From a virus, in the IMG/VR virus record IMGVR_UViG_3300048029_000361, positions 1 through 21,985 of that record: DNA of 21,985 nt. One strand, 5' to 3'. The position numbers were made by a program, and so were the translations under genes. Below, one piece after another: positions 1 to 7,390 of this stretch (its first letter is position 1; each line of letters begins with the position of its first letter). The notes under the pieces are model-generated. The model did not search any database. It had not been told where the DNA came from and saw only the letters and a program-made list of their open reading frames with translations.

Positions 1-282
1 TGCCAGATCATCACCCAGCGTACATATATCTTTTGTGAATACAAAGTCTGAATCAACAAATATAGCCCAGCCATTGTAGCCTTCCAAATGTGGTATTAGG
101 AAACGACTATAGGAAAAATCTGTACTACCTGTATCATTGCGCCAATATAATCCTTGCTCACGCAGTTCATCAGTTTTTAGATGTACAATGTCTACATCTA
201 CCTTAGCATGTTTATGAATACTATATTCACAAACTTTACTAGCGTCTTCTTGTTCTGGATCATATCCTATATAAATTCTCAT
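1..282 (-). CDS. Glycosyltransferase, GT-A/GT8-like, C-terminus cut by the window edge
   Basis: The minus strand reads open from an ATG at 282-280 to the window edge, giving 94 residues of N-terminal sequence. It starts MRIYIGYDP, followed by SYSRFLIPHL (residues 57-66) and FVDSDF (75-80). The Tyr-Ser-Arg-Phe segment followed by a DSD (DxD) motif after a hydrophobic strand is typical of nucleotide-sugar-dependent GT-A transferases such as family 8, where DxD holds the metal and sugar-nucleotide. The start overlaps the 3' end of the radical SAM gene upstream by 23 nt, so the two are probably translationally coupled and belong to the same late minus-strand operon. Donor and acceptor cannot be read from the sequence. 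The remainder of the gene lies outside the window. Confidence 0.75.
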   Translation of the reverse strand, partial: MRIYIGYDPEQEDASKVCEYSIHKHAKVDVDIVHLKTDELREQGLYWRNDTGSTDFSYSRFLIPHLEGYNGWAIFVDSDFVFTKDICTLGDDLA

Positions 283-1120
283 GCCAAAGTTTGGCGCTCC
301 CTTCTCCGCTTTTACAACCATTTGTATTACAGCCACTACATGCTGATAGGTCTTTTCTATTTGCTTCTAATAGTTGTTTGCGTACATATTTAAATTCATC
401 TGACATCCATATATTACTAAAGGTATCAGTGTTTATATTACCAAAGTCTTTCTGTTTTCTTGCCCAGTCATTACAGCATAATCCAACCCCGCCGTCCCAA
501 TCAACAAATGCTTTGTACATTGGCATCCAGCACTGTCTTTGCATAGACTTGACTGCACCTAACGTCCCACCTCGATTGTTAAAGTTGTATAGTTGCAACA
601 AGTTTGCATTGCCTGTGTCGTAATTGCTTCTTATACGTTGCTTACCCTCAAAGTCAGATAGCAATGTTTCCATTGCCATAGTCTGTTGTTCATTATCGTA
701 ACAGTCTACTATAATACTATGTAAACCATATGAAGTCAAATCCTTATGTGATATTCTTTTACTCAGTAACCGATCGCCATTGCTTATCATTTCAGTAAAA
801 AAATACCTGCTAAATTTACTTATTATTTCTAGAATGTCTGGATTTAATAGAGGCTCTCCCCACCCTGTAATATGTATATCACCTGTAAAATTTGCGTTGT
901 ATAGTTGTGTACTAAGTTTGTCTGCAATATCCACAGTCATATGTAACTTGCGATTAGGATAAATGTCTGGATCAGAACGTGGACAAAAACTACAAGTTCT
1001 GTTGCATAGCTCTGTTGGGTTAATTTCTACAGTTGCTAGTCCTAATAGTTGTGGGTTTGTTATGTCTGCTTCTGTATAGCGTTCACGACGATACGCTATA
1101 TGTACATTCATATCACTCAT
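260..1120 (-). CDS. Radical SAM protein with SPASM-like C-terminal domain
   Basis: This 286-residue protein has a radical SAM cluster motif CNRTCSFC (C39, C43, C46; CX3CX2C), which in this superfamily binds a 4Fe-4S cluster that cleaves S-adenosylmethionine. ITGWGEPLLNP (from residue 84) is the GGEP-type SAM-binding motif with Trp in place of one Gly. A Cys-rich tail (CW..., GLCCNDW, ACSGCNTNGC) resembles a SPASM or twitch auxiliary-cluster domain, found in enzymes that modify peptides or proteins, sugars and other substrates. The start overlaps the upstream gene by 4 nt (ATGA type) and the end overlaps a glycosyltransferase gene by 23 nt. The family is clear; the substrate is unknown. It is one of three SPASM/twitch-type radical SAM genes in the first 7.3 kb. 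Confidence 0.85.
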   Translation of the reverse strand: MSDMNVHIAYRRERYTEADITNPQLLGLATVEINPTELCNRTCSFCPRSDPDIYPNRKLHMTVDIADKLSTQLYNANFTGDIHITGWGEPLLNPDILEIISKFSRYFFTEMISNGDRLLSKRISHKDLTSYGLHSIIVDCYDNEQQTMAMETLLSDFEGKQRIRSNYDTGNANLLQLYNFNNRGGTLGAVKSMQRQCWMPMYKAFVDWDGGVGLCCNDWARKQKDFGNINTDTFSNIWMSDEFKYVRKQLLEANRKDLSACSGCNTNGCKSGEGSAKLWHENLYRI

Positions 1121-2073
1121 AAGTCTTTCCTAAACGAACTAATATTCCCTCTTGTATTTTGTATCATTCTTTCTTTTGTGGGATCTGTTTTATAGTCAGT
1201 GTCAACCAAACTTCTAGGGAAATGGTCGTATCCTTCAAACAGCCAACCATCTGCTTTACGTGTAAACATATATTCTCCCATGAGAAATTTATCTCCTTTG
1301 AATATAAGTTGTCCTACTAAACGCTTTGCTTGTTGTTCCATTGCTACTCTGTGTACAGCATCAACATAACTAAACGTAGGAAGTTGTAGTCTAAATTTAT
1401 CTGGATTACTTGTATATTTTTGGCTTTTACGTAACATTAATGCCATGCCTCTTGCCCAGGGTTCCATTTGTGGATTCTGATAACTGTAACCATCGTCTCC
1501 TTTTGTAAATACTGGCTCATCATAGTGCCAATTAAATGTGGGATGATCTGCATTTTCAAACTTGTCTGCTAGTTCTTGTGGAGACTTTATTACATCATGA
1601 TTCCTTGTCCAGTGCCAAGGACTTTGATTTACTTCAGGATACCAAATATAGAATAATGGAATACGTTCTAAATTAAGCATGAATACAGCAGATACTTTCT
1701 TATCACCACCTGGATGACATGTATAAAATCTACCATAGTCCTGTAGTTGCATTGGTTGCTGAATGCCTTTATCTCTAATGTCATACAATAACCATAATAT
1801 CTTTGCCATTCTGTATGTTAAATATAGATCCTCGTCATCACGCCAATTATCTCTAGGAGTTGTTGCAAGTTCTCTTCGCTTTTCTAATGGTATTTCTCTA
1901 AATGCATCTATGTCGCGACTGAATCCTCCCATTACTTCACCCATTCTTCCACTGATTGTGGTGCAATCAAGCAGGCTACGCAGTTCAAGACTACTTGCAT
2001 GTGTAAAGATTACCTGAGCTCGCCCTGTGGTCTGAGCCCAATCGAAGAATTTTTCGAGATTTTCTATTGACAT
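1117..2073 (-). CDS. Hypothetical protein, first gene of the minus-strand late operon
   Basis: This 318-residue protein is not recognised. It is soluble-looking, rich in Trp, Tyr and charged residues, with no signal peptide or membrane segment. Notable segments are YGRFYTCHPGGDKK (about residues 121-134), followed by a hydrophobic strand, and a run of short aromatic blocks (FYIWYPEV, SPWHWTRNHD, FNWHYDEP). The CHPGGDK segment faintly recalls the HPG-type motifs of ParB-like folds, but this is only a weak resemblance and not a call. The ATG at 2073 lies 38 nt downstream of a perfect T4-type late motif (2111-2118, minus strand). No good Shine-Dalgarno sequence is visible. It overlaps the radical SAM gene by 4 nt, so it may be a partner, substrate or substrate-binding protein of that enzyme (inference). 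Confidence 0.8.
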   Translation of the reverse strand: MSIENLEKFFDWAQTTGRAQVIFTHASSLELRSLLDCTTISGRMGEVMGGFSRDIDAFREIPLEKRRELATTPRDNWRDDEDLYLTYRMAKILWLLYDIRDKGIQQPMQLQDYGRFYTCHPGGDKKVSAVFMLNLERIPLFYIWYPEVNQSPWHWTRNHDVIKSPQELADKFENADHPTFNWHYDEPVFTKGDDGYSYQNPQMEPWARGMALMLRKSQKYTSNPDKFRLQLPTFSYVDAVHRVAMEQQAKRLVGQLIFKGDKFLMGEYMFTRKADGWLFEGYDHFPRSLVDTDYKTDPTKERMIQNTRGNISSFRKDL

Positions 2074-2092
2074 TTCGGGAGTTTTTCTATAT

Positions 2093-2100
2093 AATAAATA
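2093..2100 (+). promoter_or_regulatory. T4/cyanophage-type late promoter (plus strand)
   Basis: AATAAATA fits the cyanophage late consensus NATAAATA and differs from the T4 form at one base. By T4 spacing the start would be near 2106, about 25 nt before the ATG at 2131. The 5' leader contains TAGGAT (2121-2126) as a modest ribosome binding site. Confidence 0.6.
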
Positions 2101-2117
2101 AGTATACAGTTATTTAT
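2094..2117. repeat. Inverted repeat formed by the two late promoters
   Basis: Perfect 8-bp arms ATAAATAA (2094-2101) and TTATTTAT (2110-2117) flank the 8-bp centre GTATACAG. The arms are the two divergent late promoter elements themselves, so the repeat probably reflects back-to-back promoters rather than a separate operator. Confidence 0.7.
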
Positions 2118-2118
2118 A
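2111..2118 (-). promoter_or_regulatory. T4-type late promoter (minus strand)
   Basis: The minus strand reads TATAAATA, an exact match to the T4 late promoter -10 element (NATAAATA in cyanophages). By T4 spacing the start would fall near 2105, leaving a leader of about 32 nt before the ATG at 2073. It lies in a 57-bp intergenic gap between divergent operons. Confidence 0.7.
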
Positions 2119-2130
2119 CTTAGGATTTCC

Positions 2131-2763
2131 ATGAAAAAACGTATGCTGATTATGACTGGACCGCAGGGTTCCGGTAATCATTTGTTTAGTAAAATATTTG
2201 CCCTACATGATGAAGTTTATGGTTGGGAGAGTTTGCTCTATACATATTGGCAGGGCCATCAATATGAACCATTTTATGAATGCTGGCAGGATCCTGAGAT
2301 GTTGCATGATGTTGATTGGACACAATCAGATTATTATGTAACCAGTATAAGTTGTCCTTTTGTATATAAAGGCGAACAAACAATACCTAACTACAGAGAG
2401 TTTATTCGTGAAGCAAGTCATTACTGTGAAATACAATTAGCAGTAATTGGTAGAGATCAGAACATATTAGAAACACAACAGACAAGAGTAAGAGGTAAAC
2501 ACACAACACCACAAGCTCTTGACAAGTTGAAAAGTCTAGTCTACATGTACCCTACTAACTTCCTTAGCCAGGAACTATTGTATTTGTATAAAGACAAATA
2601 TTTGCAAAGCCTAGCAAAGGAGATGAACTGGCCTATATGTTGGTGGGAACAAGAGCTAGATAGTATCCTAAAAGAGGATGCGAACAAGAAGTATATAACA
2701 CCAGTTAAAGAACACTGGTTAGATAACGAAGTAAAGAAAGCAATAAAGGATAGTAAATGCTAG
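2131..2763 (+). CDS. P-loop NTPase fold protein, sulfotransferase/kinase-like
   Basis: This 210-residue protein begins MKKRMLIMTGPQGSGNHLFS, a beta strand followed by GPQGSGNH (residues 10-17). This resembles the PAPS-binding P-loop of sulfotransferases, or a Walker A variant, at the usual N-terminal place. No second motif (such as a clear Walker B) could be assigned with confidence. The rest is helical, ending in a Lys-rich tail. Family members transfer sulfate from PAPS or phosphate from ATP. It is the first gene of the plus-strand late operon, 31 nt from a late promoter element, and its 3' end overlaps the next gene by 7 nt. Being next to glycosyltransferases, sulfation or phosphorylation of a glycan or protein is possible (inference). 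Confidence 0.65.
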   Translation: MKKRMLIMTGPQGSGNHLFSKIFALHDEVYGWESLLYTYWQGHQYEPFYECWQDPEMLHDVDWTQSDYYVTSISCPFVYKGEQTIPNYREFIREASHYCEIQLAVIGRDQNILETQQTRVRGKHTTPQALDKLKSLVYMYPTNFLSQELLYLYKDKYLQSLAKEMNWPICWWEQELDSILKEDANKKYITPVKEHWLDNEVKKAIKDSKC

Positions 2764-3461
2764 ATGTTTTCATGCTCACGTTTGGTGAGCCAGAGGCAGA
2801 GGAGAACTTTGCACACTTACAAACCTTTGCACCAAATGCTAAACGTATTGATGGTGTAGAAGGATTACTTAATGCACATAAAGCCTGTGCAGAAGAATCA
2901 AATACTAAATATTTTTATGTATGTGATGCAGATGCTTGGATACAACCAAACTTCCAATTTAAGTTTGAACCAAGTAATACTAAAGAGGCTTACCCAGGTG
3001 TCAAAGAAACAGAGTGTGTGTTTACATATCGTAGTCATAACCCTATTAATGATCTCATATATGGATATGGTGCAGTCAAGTTGTTTCCCAAAAGAAACCT
3101 GTTGGATGTTAAAGAGTTCAAAGTAGACATGACCACAAGCATTGGTGCTAAGTTCAAACCTCTTTTTGAGATAAGTAATGTTACAGCATTTAATACTGAT
3201 CCATTTAATACCTGGCGCAGTGCATTTCGTGAATGTACAAAATTAGCAAGTGGTATAGTGGATCATAACAAGCAGACAGATGATAGTTATAGATTAGAAG
3301 TATGGTGTGAGCGTGGAGACAATCGCAAGTATGGCGAATATGCTTTACTAGGAGCTCAACAAGGTAGAGACTTTGGCACCCATTATAAAAACAACGTTGA
3401 AGCCTTACGTAGGATCAACGATTGGAATTGGTTGAAGGAGACATTTAGTGAAGCCCTCTGA
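2757..3461 (+). CDS. Glycosyltransferase-like protein (GT-A type, DxD)
   Basis: This 234-residue protein starts MLDVFMLTFGEPEAEENF, followed by a Rossmann-like arrangement and YFYVCDADAW (residues 52-61). There DAD (D57, D59) sits after a hydrophobic strand, the expected DxD metal and nucleotide-sugar site of GT-A glycosyltransferases. GYGAVKLFPK, further on, resembles the acceptor-side block of such enzymes, and FNTDPFNTWRSAFRECTKLASG is a helical segment after it. The ATG at 2757 overlaps the previous gene by 7 nt, and the 3' end overlaps the methyltransferase-like gene by 14 nt. It is short for a complete bacterial glycosyltransferase but of a size seen in phages. Donor and acceptor are unknown. 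Confidence 0.65.
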   Translation: MLDVFMLTFGEPEAEENFAHLQTFAPNAKRIDGVEGLLNAHKACAEESNTKYFYVCDADAWIQPNFQFKFEPSNTKEAYPGVKETECVFTYRSHNPINDLIYGYGAVKLFPKRNLLDVKEFKVDMTTSIGAKFKPLFEISNVTAFNTDPFNTWRSAFRECTKLASGIVDHNKQTDDSYRLEVWCERGDNRKYGEYALLGAQQGRDFGTHYKNNVEALRRINDWNWLKETFSEAL

Positions 3462-4512
3462 TTTTCAAGAACAACACCATTGGTTATGTGGACTAAGCGA
3501 ATACTTTCGTTTTACAGAAGCATATGATGATGACTTTGAATTAATATTTCGTGCTTTATACCACGATAACAAGTATAGGAAACGTGATCTATTAATTAAT
3601 ATGGCTAAGAAATATGCACGTAAAGAACTAAGTGGTATCGTTGAAGCACAAAAAGAAGAGATGTCCTCAAAGTTACAGAGCTTCTTTAATATTGCAATGC
3701 ATAGTGAGCTAGAAGATTACGATATTAAAGCACGTAGTCTTATAGGATTCCTTGCATGGTATATTCCTAACGAATCTCTAATACAACGAACAGCAAGGTT
3801 TATGGCCTACTTTGCAAACCAGGAATTAGACGTTCCTAACTTGGGTGACTTTTATAGTAGAGGACAGATACGTAGTAAAATTTGGTTGGTAACTGAACTG
3901 GCAAAAGTAATAGGCACAGAGCCTATAGGCAATGTAGTATTCTATGGAGGTTGGTATAATTTTATTGCACACTTCCTATTCGAACAGTTTAATGTACATA
4001 AGATCTATAGTATTGATGTAGATGAATCAGTAGTAGGTCCATGTAAAAGGTTGTATGCAGATGAACTTGATGATACAAAGTTTACTCCATACACAGCAGA
4101 TGTAAACAAACTTGTATGGCAAGGCAATCAGCTGAAGTTTATTGATAATGAACGTAGAGATCAACAGATAAAAGAATGGCATTTTGAGAATGATGAGAAG
4201 TTACAACAGGGTATTATATCTCAAGAAGATAAACAGAATGCTTATGATAACTTTGGTTGGAAACATATGAGTAACATTAACTTGGTGATCAATACAAGTT
4301 GTGAACACATGAACAATGAATGGTTTGAAAACTTACCAGCAGGAACACTTACAGTATTACATCAGAACGATTACTTTAGTAATGAACAGCATGTAAACTG
4401 TATGAAAGATATTGAAGACACAAAGGCAAAATATCCTATGTCAGAAATATATTATGAAGGCACATTGGATACACATCTATATAATCGCTTCATGCTTATA
4501 GGTAGAAAATGA
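3448..4512 (+). CDS. SAM-dependent methyltransferase-like protein (class I fold, C-terminal half)
   Basis: This 354-residue protein uses a GTG start at 3448, supported by AAGGAG at 3435-3440, 7 nt upstream. The first ~155 residues are helical. Then comes GNVVFYGGWYNFIAHFLFE (from 161), a strand-Gly-rich-helix unit like methyltransferase motif I. It is followed by IYSIDVDESV (187-196), the acidic-strand motif that would contact the SAM ribose, and LVINTSCEHM further on, a plausible motif IV. Motif I reads GGWYN rather than the common GxGxG, so the call rests on the overall pattern. It overlaps the following small gene by 4 nt. The target could be a protein, a glycan or a radical SAM product. 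No DNA methyltransferase motif (DPPY/PC) was seen. Confidence 0.6.
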   Translation: MKPSDFQEQHHWLCGLSEYFRFTEAYDDDFELIFRALYHDNKYRKRDLLINMAKKYARKELSGIVEAQKEEMSSKLQSFFNIAMHSELEDYDIKARSLIGFLAWYIPNESLIQRTARFMAYFANQELDVPNLGDFYSRGQIRSKIWLVTELAKVIGTEPIGNVVFYGGWYNFIAHFLFEQFNVHKIYSIDVDESVVGPCKRLYADELDDTKFTPYTADVNKLVWQGNQLKFIDNERRDQQIKEWHFENDEKLQQGIISQEDKQNAYDNFGWKHMSNINLVINTSCEHMNNEWFENLPAGTLTVLHQNDYFSNEQHVNCMKDIEDTKAKYPMSEIYYEGTLDTHLYNRFMLIGRK

Positions 4513-4769
4513 TACGACTTACGCATCATGTGGTTACTGACCATACCAAGCATCATCAAGGTATGCACTTTCCTGTGATGGATGCAATGGCACACCTTAC
4601 CTATCAACTTACTAAACAAGACTTTCATTACGGAACTGAATGGGATTTAAATGGTGTTGATACAAATGATAAAGGACAACGTGTAATAGAAATAGTATGG
4701 CATGTAGAACGTAAGGCAATGATAGTTACACTGTCTGGTGTTGAAACAATATATGGAGATCATAGATGA
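4509..4769 (+). CDS. Hypothetical small protein
   Basis: This 86-residue protein is not recognised. It has a His-rich N-terminus (THHVVTDHTKHHQGMHFP, residues 5-22: six His in 18), then a predicted beta-rich C-terminal half. The His cluster could bind metal, but no known motif is matched. It starts by ATGA overlap with the methyltransferase-like gene and ends with an ATGA overlap with the next, so it is embedded in the late modification operon. It may be an accessory or substrate-carrier protein of the neighbouring radical SAM enzymes (inference only). Confidence 0.6.
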   Translation: MIRLTHHVVTDHTKHHQGMHFPVMDAMAHLTYQLTKQDFHYGTEWDLNGVDTNDKGQRVIEIVWHVERKAMIVTLSGVETIYGDHR

Positions 4770-5044
4770 CAGATGAAATGGATGATGAACTATGGGAACT
4801 TACATTTGCAGAGTTTGATGAATACTTAGGCACATTAAAGACAAGAGAACTACAGCGAGAAGCGGCAAGAGCAATCAGCACAATGCCTGCAGACAATAAT
4901 AGTATTCATAAGTTTAACAAAGAAGCACATCACAATAGTCATATATGGTATAAAGCAGTTATAAAGCACTATGTATTTGAGCATGGTGGTATGCCCAGTG
5001 AAATAGGTCCTGGCAAAGATGTAAAGTTTGTATTAGATGTATAA
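4766..5044 (+). CDS. Hypothetical small acidic protein
   Basis: This 92-residue protein is not recognised. The N-terminus is strongly acidic (MTDEMDDELWELTFAEFDEY) and probably helical. The middle has REAARAISTMPADNNSIHKF and the C-terminal part is richer in His. It shows no signal peptide or membrane segment. It overlaps the preceding gene by 4 nt and the following radical SAM gene by 8 nt. Its size and tight coupling to a radical SAM gene would suit an accessory protein, but no peptide-recognition (RRE/PqqD-like) fold can be claimed from reading alone. Confidence 0.6.
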   Translation: MTDEMDDELWELTFAEFDEYLGTLKTRELQREAARAISTMPADNNSIHKFNKEAHHNSHIWYKAVIKHYVFEHGGMPSEIGPGKDVKFVLDV

Positions 5045-6128
5045 AGTAAGCGACATTAAAGAAGTGCATTTAGAAATTACACAGCGTTGTAATGCGGCCT
5101 GTCCTATGTGTGATCGTAATCACAATGGTGGTGAGGTTAACAGACACATAAGAGGTGCTGAACAGGAACTATCGCTTGAAGATATAATGGTTATCTTCCC
5201 TCCTGATTTTATTAAGCAGTTAAAGACAATGTATATGTGTGGTAACTTAGGTGATCCTATTAGTGCAAGAGATACATTAGAAGTATTCCGTTATTTCAGA
5301 GAATGCAATCCTAACATTTGGTTAAGCATGAATACAAATGCAGGTGCTCGTGATGCAGAGTGGTGGGCTGATGTTGCAAAAGCAATTGGTAAAATGGGTT
5401 GTGTAATATTCAGTGTTGATGGATTAGAAAATACAAACCATTTGTATAGGCAGAATGTACGTTGGGAATTCGTAGAGCGTAACATGAAAGCATTTATCAA
5501 TGCAGGTGGCAGAGCAAGATGGGATTACTTAATATTTGAACACAGTGAATGTGATGTAGAACGTGCTGAACAGCTCGCTAAGGAGTGGGGTGTAGAACGT
5601 TTTATGAAAAAGAAGACAGGACGTTTTATTAAAAGTACATCACATGAAGCAAAGACAGAACATCAGTCAGTTAATCGCAAGGGTAAAGAAACACAGAAGC
5701 TCGCAAAGCCTAAGAAGGCAGAGCATCAGAACCTTGCATTAGCAAAGATGAAAGAGATTGAAAAGACATATGGTAGTATGATGGAGTACTACAATAAAGC
5801 CTCTATTAGTTGTAAGATTCTAAAAGACATGAGTGTATTCGTAACAGCAGAAGGACTTGTTTTGCCTTGCTGTTGGACAGCAGGTCGTATGTATAAATGG
5901 TGGCACGAAGACTATCGTGCTGAACAAATATGGGATTTCATAGATAGAGCTGGTGGTAAAGATGCAATAAACGCTAAGTACTTTGGTATAGAAGGCGTGT
6001 TTGAATCTGGCATTATGGAAGACATAAAACGTAGTTGGAAAATTGAGAGTATTAAGTCCGGTAAGTTAGGTGTTTGTGCCCAGAAGTGTGGTACAGAATT
6101 CGATCCTTTCGGAGCTCAATTTACATGA
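5037..6128 (+). CDS. Radical SAM protein with SPASM-like domain
   Basis: This 363-residue protein has an N-terminal radical SAM core with CNAACPMC (C18, C22, C25) following the strand VHLEITQR. MYMCGNLGDPI takes the place of the GGEP motif, and FSVDGLENTNHLYRQNV is the typical SxDG block of SPASM radical SAM enzymes. A Lys-rich, low-complexity stretch (about residues 195-240) precedes the C-terminal part, which carries VFVTAEGLVLPCCW, a SPASM/twitch signature. Further Cys are at the end (CAQKCGTEF). SPASM radical SAM enzymes typically modify peptides, proteins or sugars by radical chemistry. It overlaps its upstream neighbour by 8 nt and ends in ATGA with the next radical SAM gene, so the two are likely made together. 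Confidence 0.85.
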   Translation: MYKVSDIKEVHLEITQRCNAACPMCDRNHNGGEVNRHIRGAEQELSLEDIMVIFPPDFIKQLKTMYMCGNLGDPISARDTLEVFRYFRECNPNIWLSMNTNAGARDAEWWADVAKAIGKMGCVIFSVDGLENTNHLYRQNVRWEFVERNMKAFINAGGRARWDYLIFEHSECDVERAEQLAKEWGVERFMKKKTGRFIKSTSHEAKTEHQSVNRKGKETQKLAKPKKAEHQNLALAKMKEIEKTYGSMMEYYNKASISCKILKDMSVFVTAEGLVLPCCWTAGRMYKWWHEDYRAEQIWDFIDRAGGKDAINAKYFGIEGVFESGIMEDIKRSWKIESIKSGKLGVCAQKCGTEFDPFGAQFT

Positions 6129-7333
6129 ACCTAGAAACTTATTGTCCTATACCATTTTCTGAAATGTTTATTCGTCCTGACGGCAGAGTTTTAATCTGTT
6201 GTGATACACAAAAGGCAGTTGGTAATGTAAATAGTACCTCACTATCGGAAATATTTTACAGTAATTTCTTACAAGATGTACGTAAAACATTTAAGAACGG
6301 TGAGCGACATAGGATATGTAACAAGTGTTGGGATAGAGAAGATAAGATAGGCGACAGTTTTAGAAGTAGCCATAATCAAGATGGTAGTATTGAAATGCTA
6401 TCTGGAAACAAATATACTAACTACAAAGACTTTGCACAACATGCAACAACAAGAATACGTAAAATAAAAGTAGACTTCAGCAATGCATGTAATATGAAAT
6501 GCCCAATGTGCAATATAGCAAGAAGCACAGGATGGTTAAAAGATTGGGAAAAGTTTAACGGAGTATTTAAAAGCAGTACAGATGCGGATGTAAATTATTT
6601 AAACAGGCCTCTTAATGAACAAGCAATGGTTGAAACAGTTGCACAGTTGCCTATTAGTTTTATAGATGATAATTGGGAACACTTTATAAATGCTAACCTA
6701 ATAGATCTGTCAGGAGGCGAACCATTTTATATGCCACAAGTGAAATATTTACTTGACAGACTGGAAAAAGAACGTTATAATGGAGTATTAAAAGTTATAA
6801 CAAACGCAAGTTTAATAGAACCTTTTATAGATAAGTTAGCGAAGTTTAATTGTAAACTTGTTATAAGTTGTGATGCACACGGAGAAGACTTATATCCAAT
6901 AGCAAGACCTAGTGTAGGCAAAACAATTAGTTGGCAAAAGTTTACAGATAATTTAAAGTTATTACGTGAAGCAAAAGTAGGACATGGATTTTGTTACGTA
7001 CCACAGTTAATGAATATCCATAATATTGAGGACTGGTTAGATTGGGTAGATGAGAATTATGATTCTGATGTAAACAAGTTAGGATTACCGCTCTACAGAC
7101 CCAATCATTTAAGAATAGAACATTATCCTAATGAGGATTACAAACATAAACTAGCAGAAAGATTAGAGCATAGGCATTGGAGTAGGTTTGATGCACATAA
7201 CTTTAGAGCTTTAATACAACAGTTAAGGATGCCGGCAGTGGCAGAACATTACGAAACATTTCTAACTTACATGGCCAGGTTAGATGAATTACGAAACACA
7301 AATTTTATGGCCATTTGGGCAGAAAATACTTGA
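6125..7333 (+). CDS. Twitch-type radical SAM protein with Cys-rich N-terminal domain
   Basis: The chosen start is the ATG at 6125, inside the ATGA overlap with the previous gene, giving 402 residues; a non-ATG start at 6074 would lengthen it by 17. The N-terminus has the SPASM/twitch pattern first: FIRPDGRVLICCDTQ (C25, C26), then ICNKCWDRE (C65, C68). The radical SAM core follows: CNMKCPMC (C122, C126, C129) and LIDLSGGEPFYMPQ. Normally the auxiliary domain follows the core, so the order here is permuted, a layout found in so-called twitch-domain radical SAM proteins. The TGA stop (7331-7333) lies inside the -35 hexamer of the next promoter, and a consensus-like promoter lies inside the gene at 6753-6781. 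The substrate is unknown. Confidence 0.85.
   Translation: MNLETYCPIPFSEMFIRPDGRVLICCDTQKAVGNVNSTSLSEIFYSNFLQDVRKTFKNGERHRICNKCWDREDKIGDSFRSSHNQDGSIEMLSGNKYTNYKDFAQHATTRIRKIKVDFSNACNMKCPMCNIARSTGWLKDWEKFNGVFKSSTDADVNYLNRPLNEQAMVETVAQLPISFIDDNWEHFINANLIDLSGGEPFYMPQVKYLLDRLEKERYNGVLKVITNASLIEPFIDKLAKFNCKLVISCDAHGEDLYPIARPSVGKTISWQKFTDNLKLLREAKVGHGFCYVPQLMNIHNIEDWLDWVDENYDSDVNKLGLPLYRPNHLRIEHYPNEDYKHKLAERLEHRHWSRFDAHNFRALIQQLRMPAVAEHYETFLTYMARLDELRNTNFMAIWAENT
6753..6781 (+). promoter_or_regulatory. Perfect sigma70-consensus promoter inside the twitch radical SAM gene
   Basis: TTGACA (6753-6758), a 17-bp spacer and TATAAT (6776-6781). All 12 positions match the consensus at optimal spacing. It lies about 600 bp upstream of the clamp gene. 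It is intragenic, so function is uncertain; it may be fortuitous or an extra early promoter for the clamp operon. Confidence 0.45.
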
Positions 7334-7358
7334 CATTTTCTAAATATAATCATATACT
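7330..7358 (+). promoter_or_regulatory. Sigma70-type (early) promoter of the clamp-dpdA operon
   Basis: TTGACA (7330-7335), a 17-bp spacer and TATACT (7353-7358). It sits in the 57-bp gap before the clamp gene, with AAGGAG (7377-7382) and the ATG (7391) downstream. The -35 hexamer contains the TGA stop of the gene upstream. The match (11 of 12) and position make it the best-supported promoter in the window. Confidence 0.75.
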
Positions 7359-7390
7359 TAACATAATCAAAACATAAGGAGACTCTAAGT

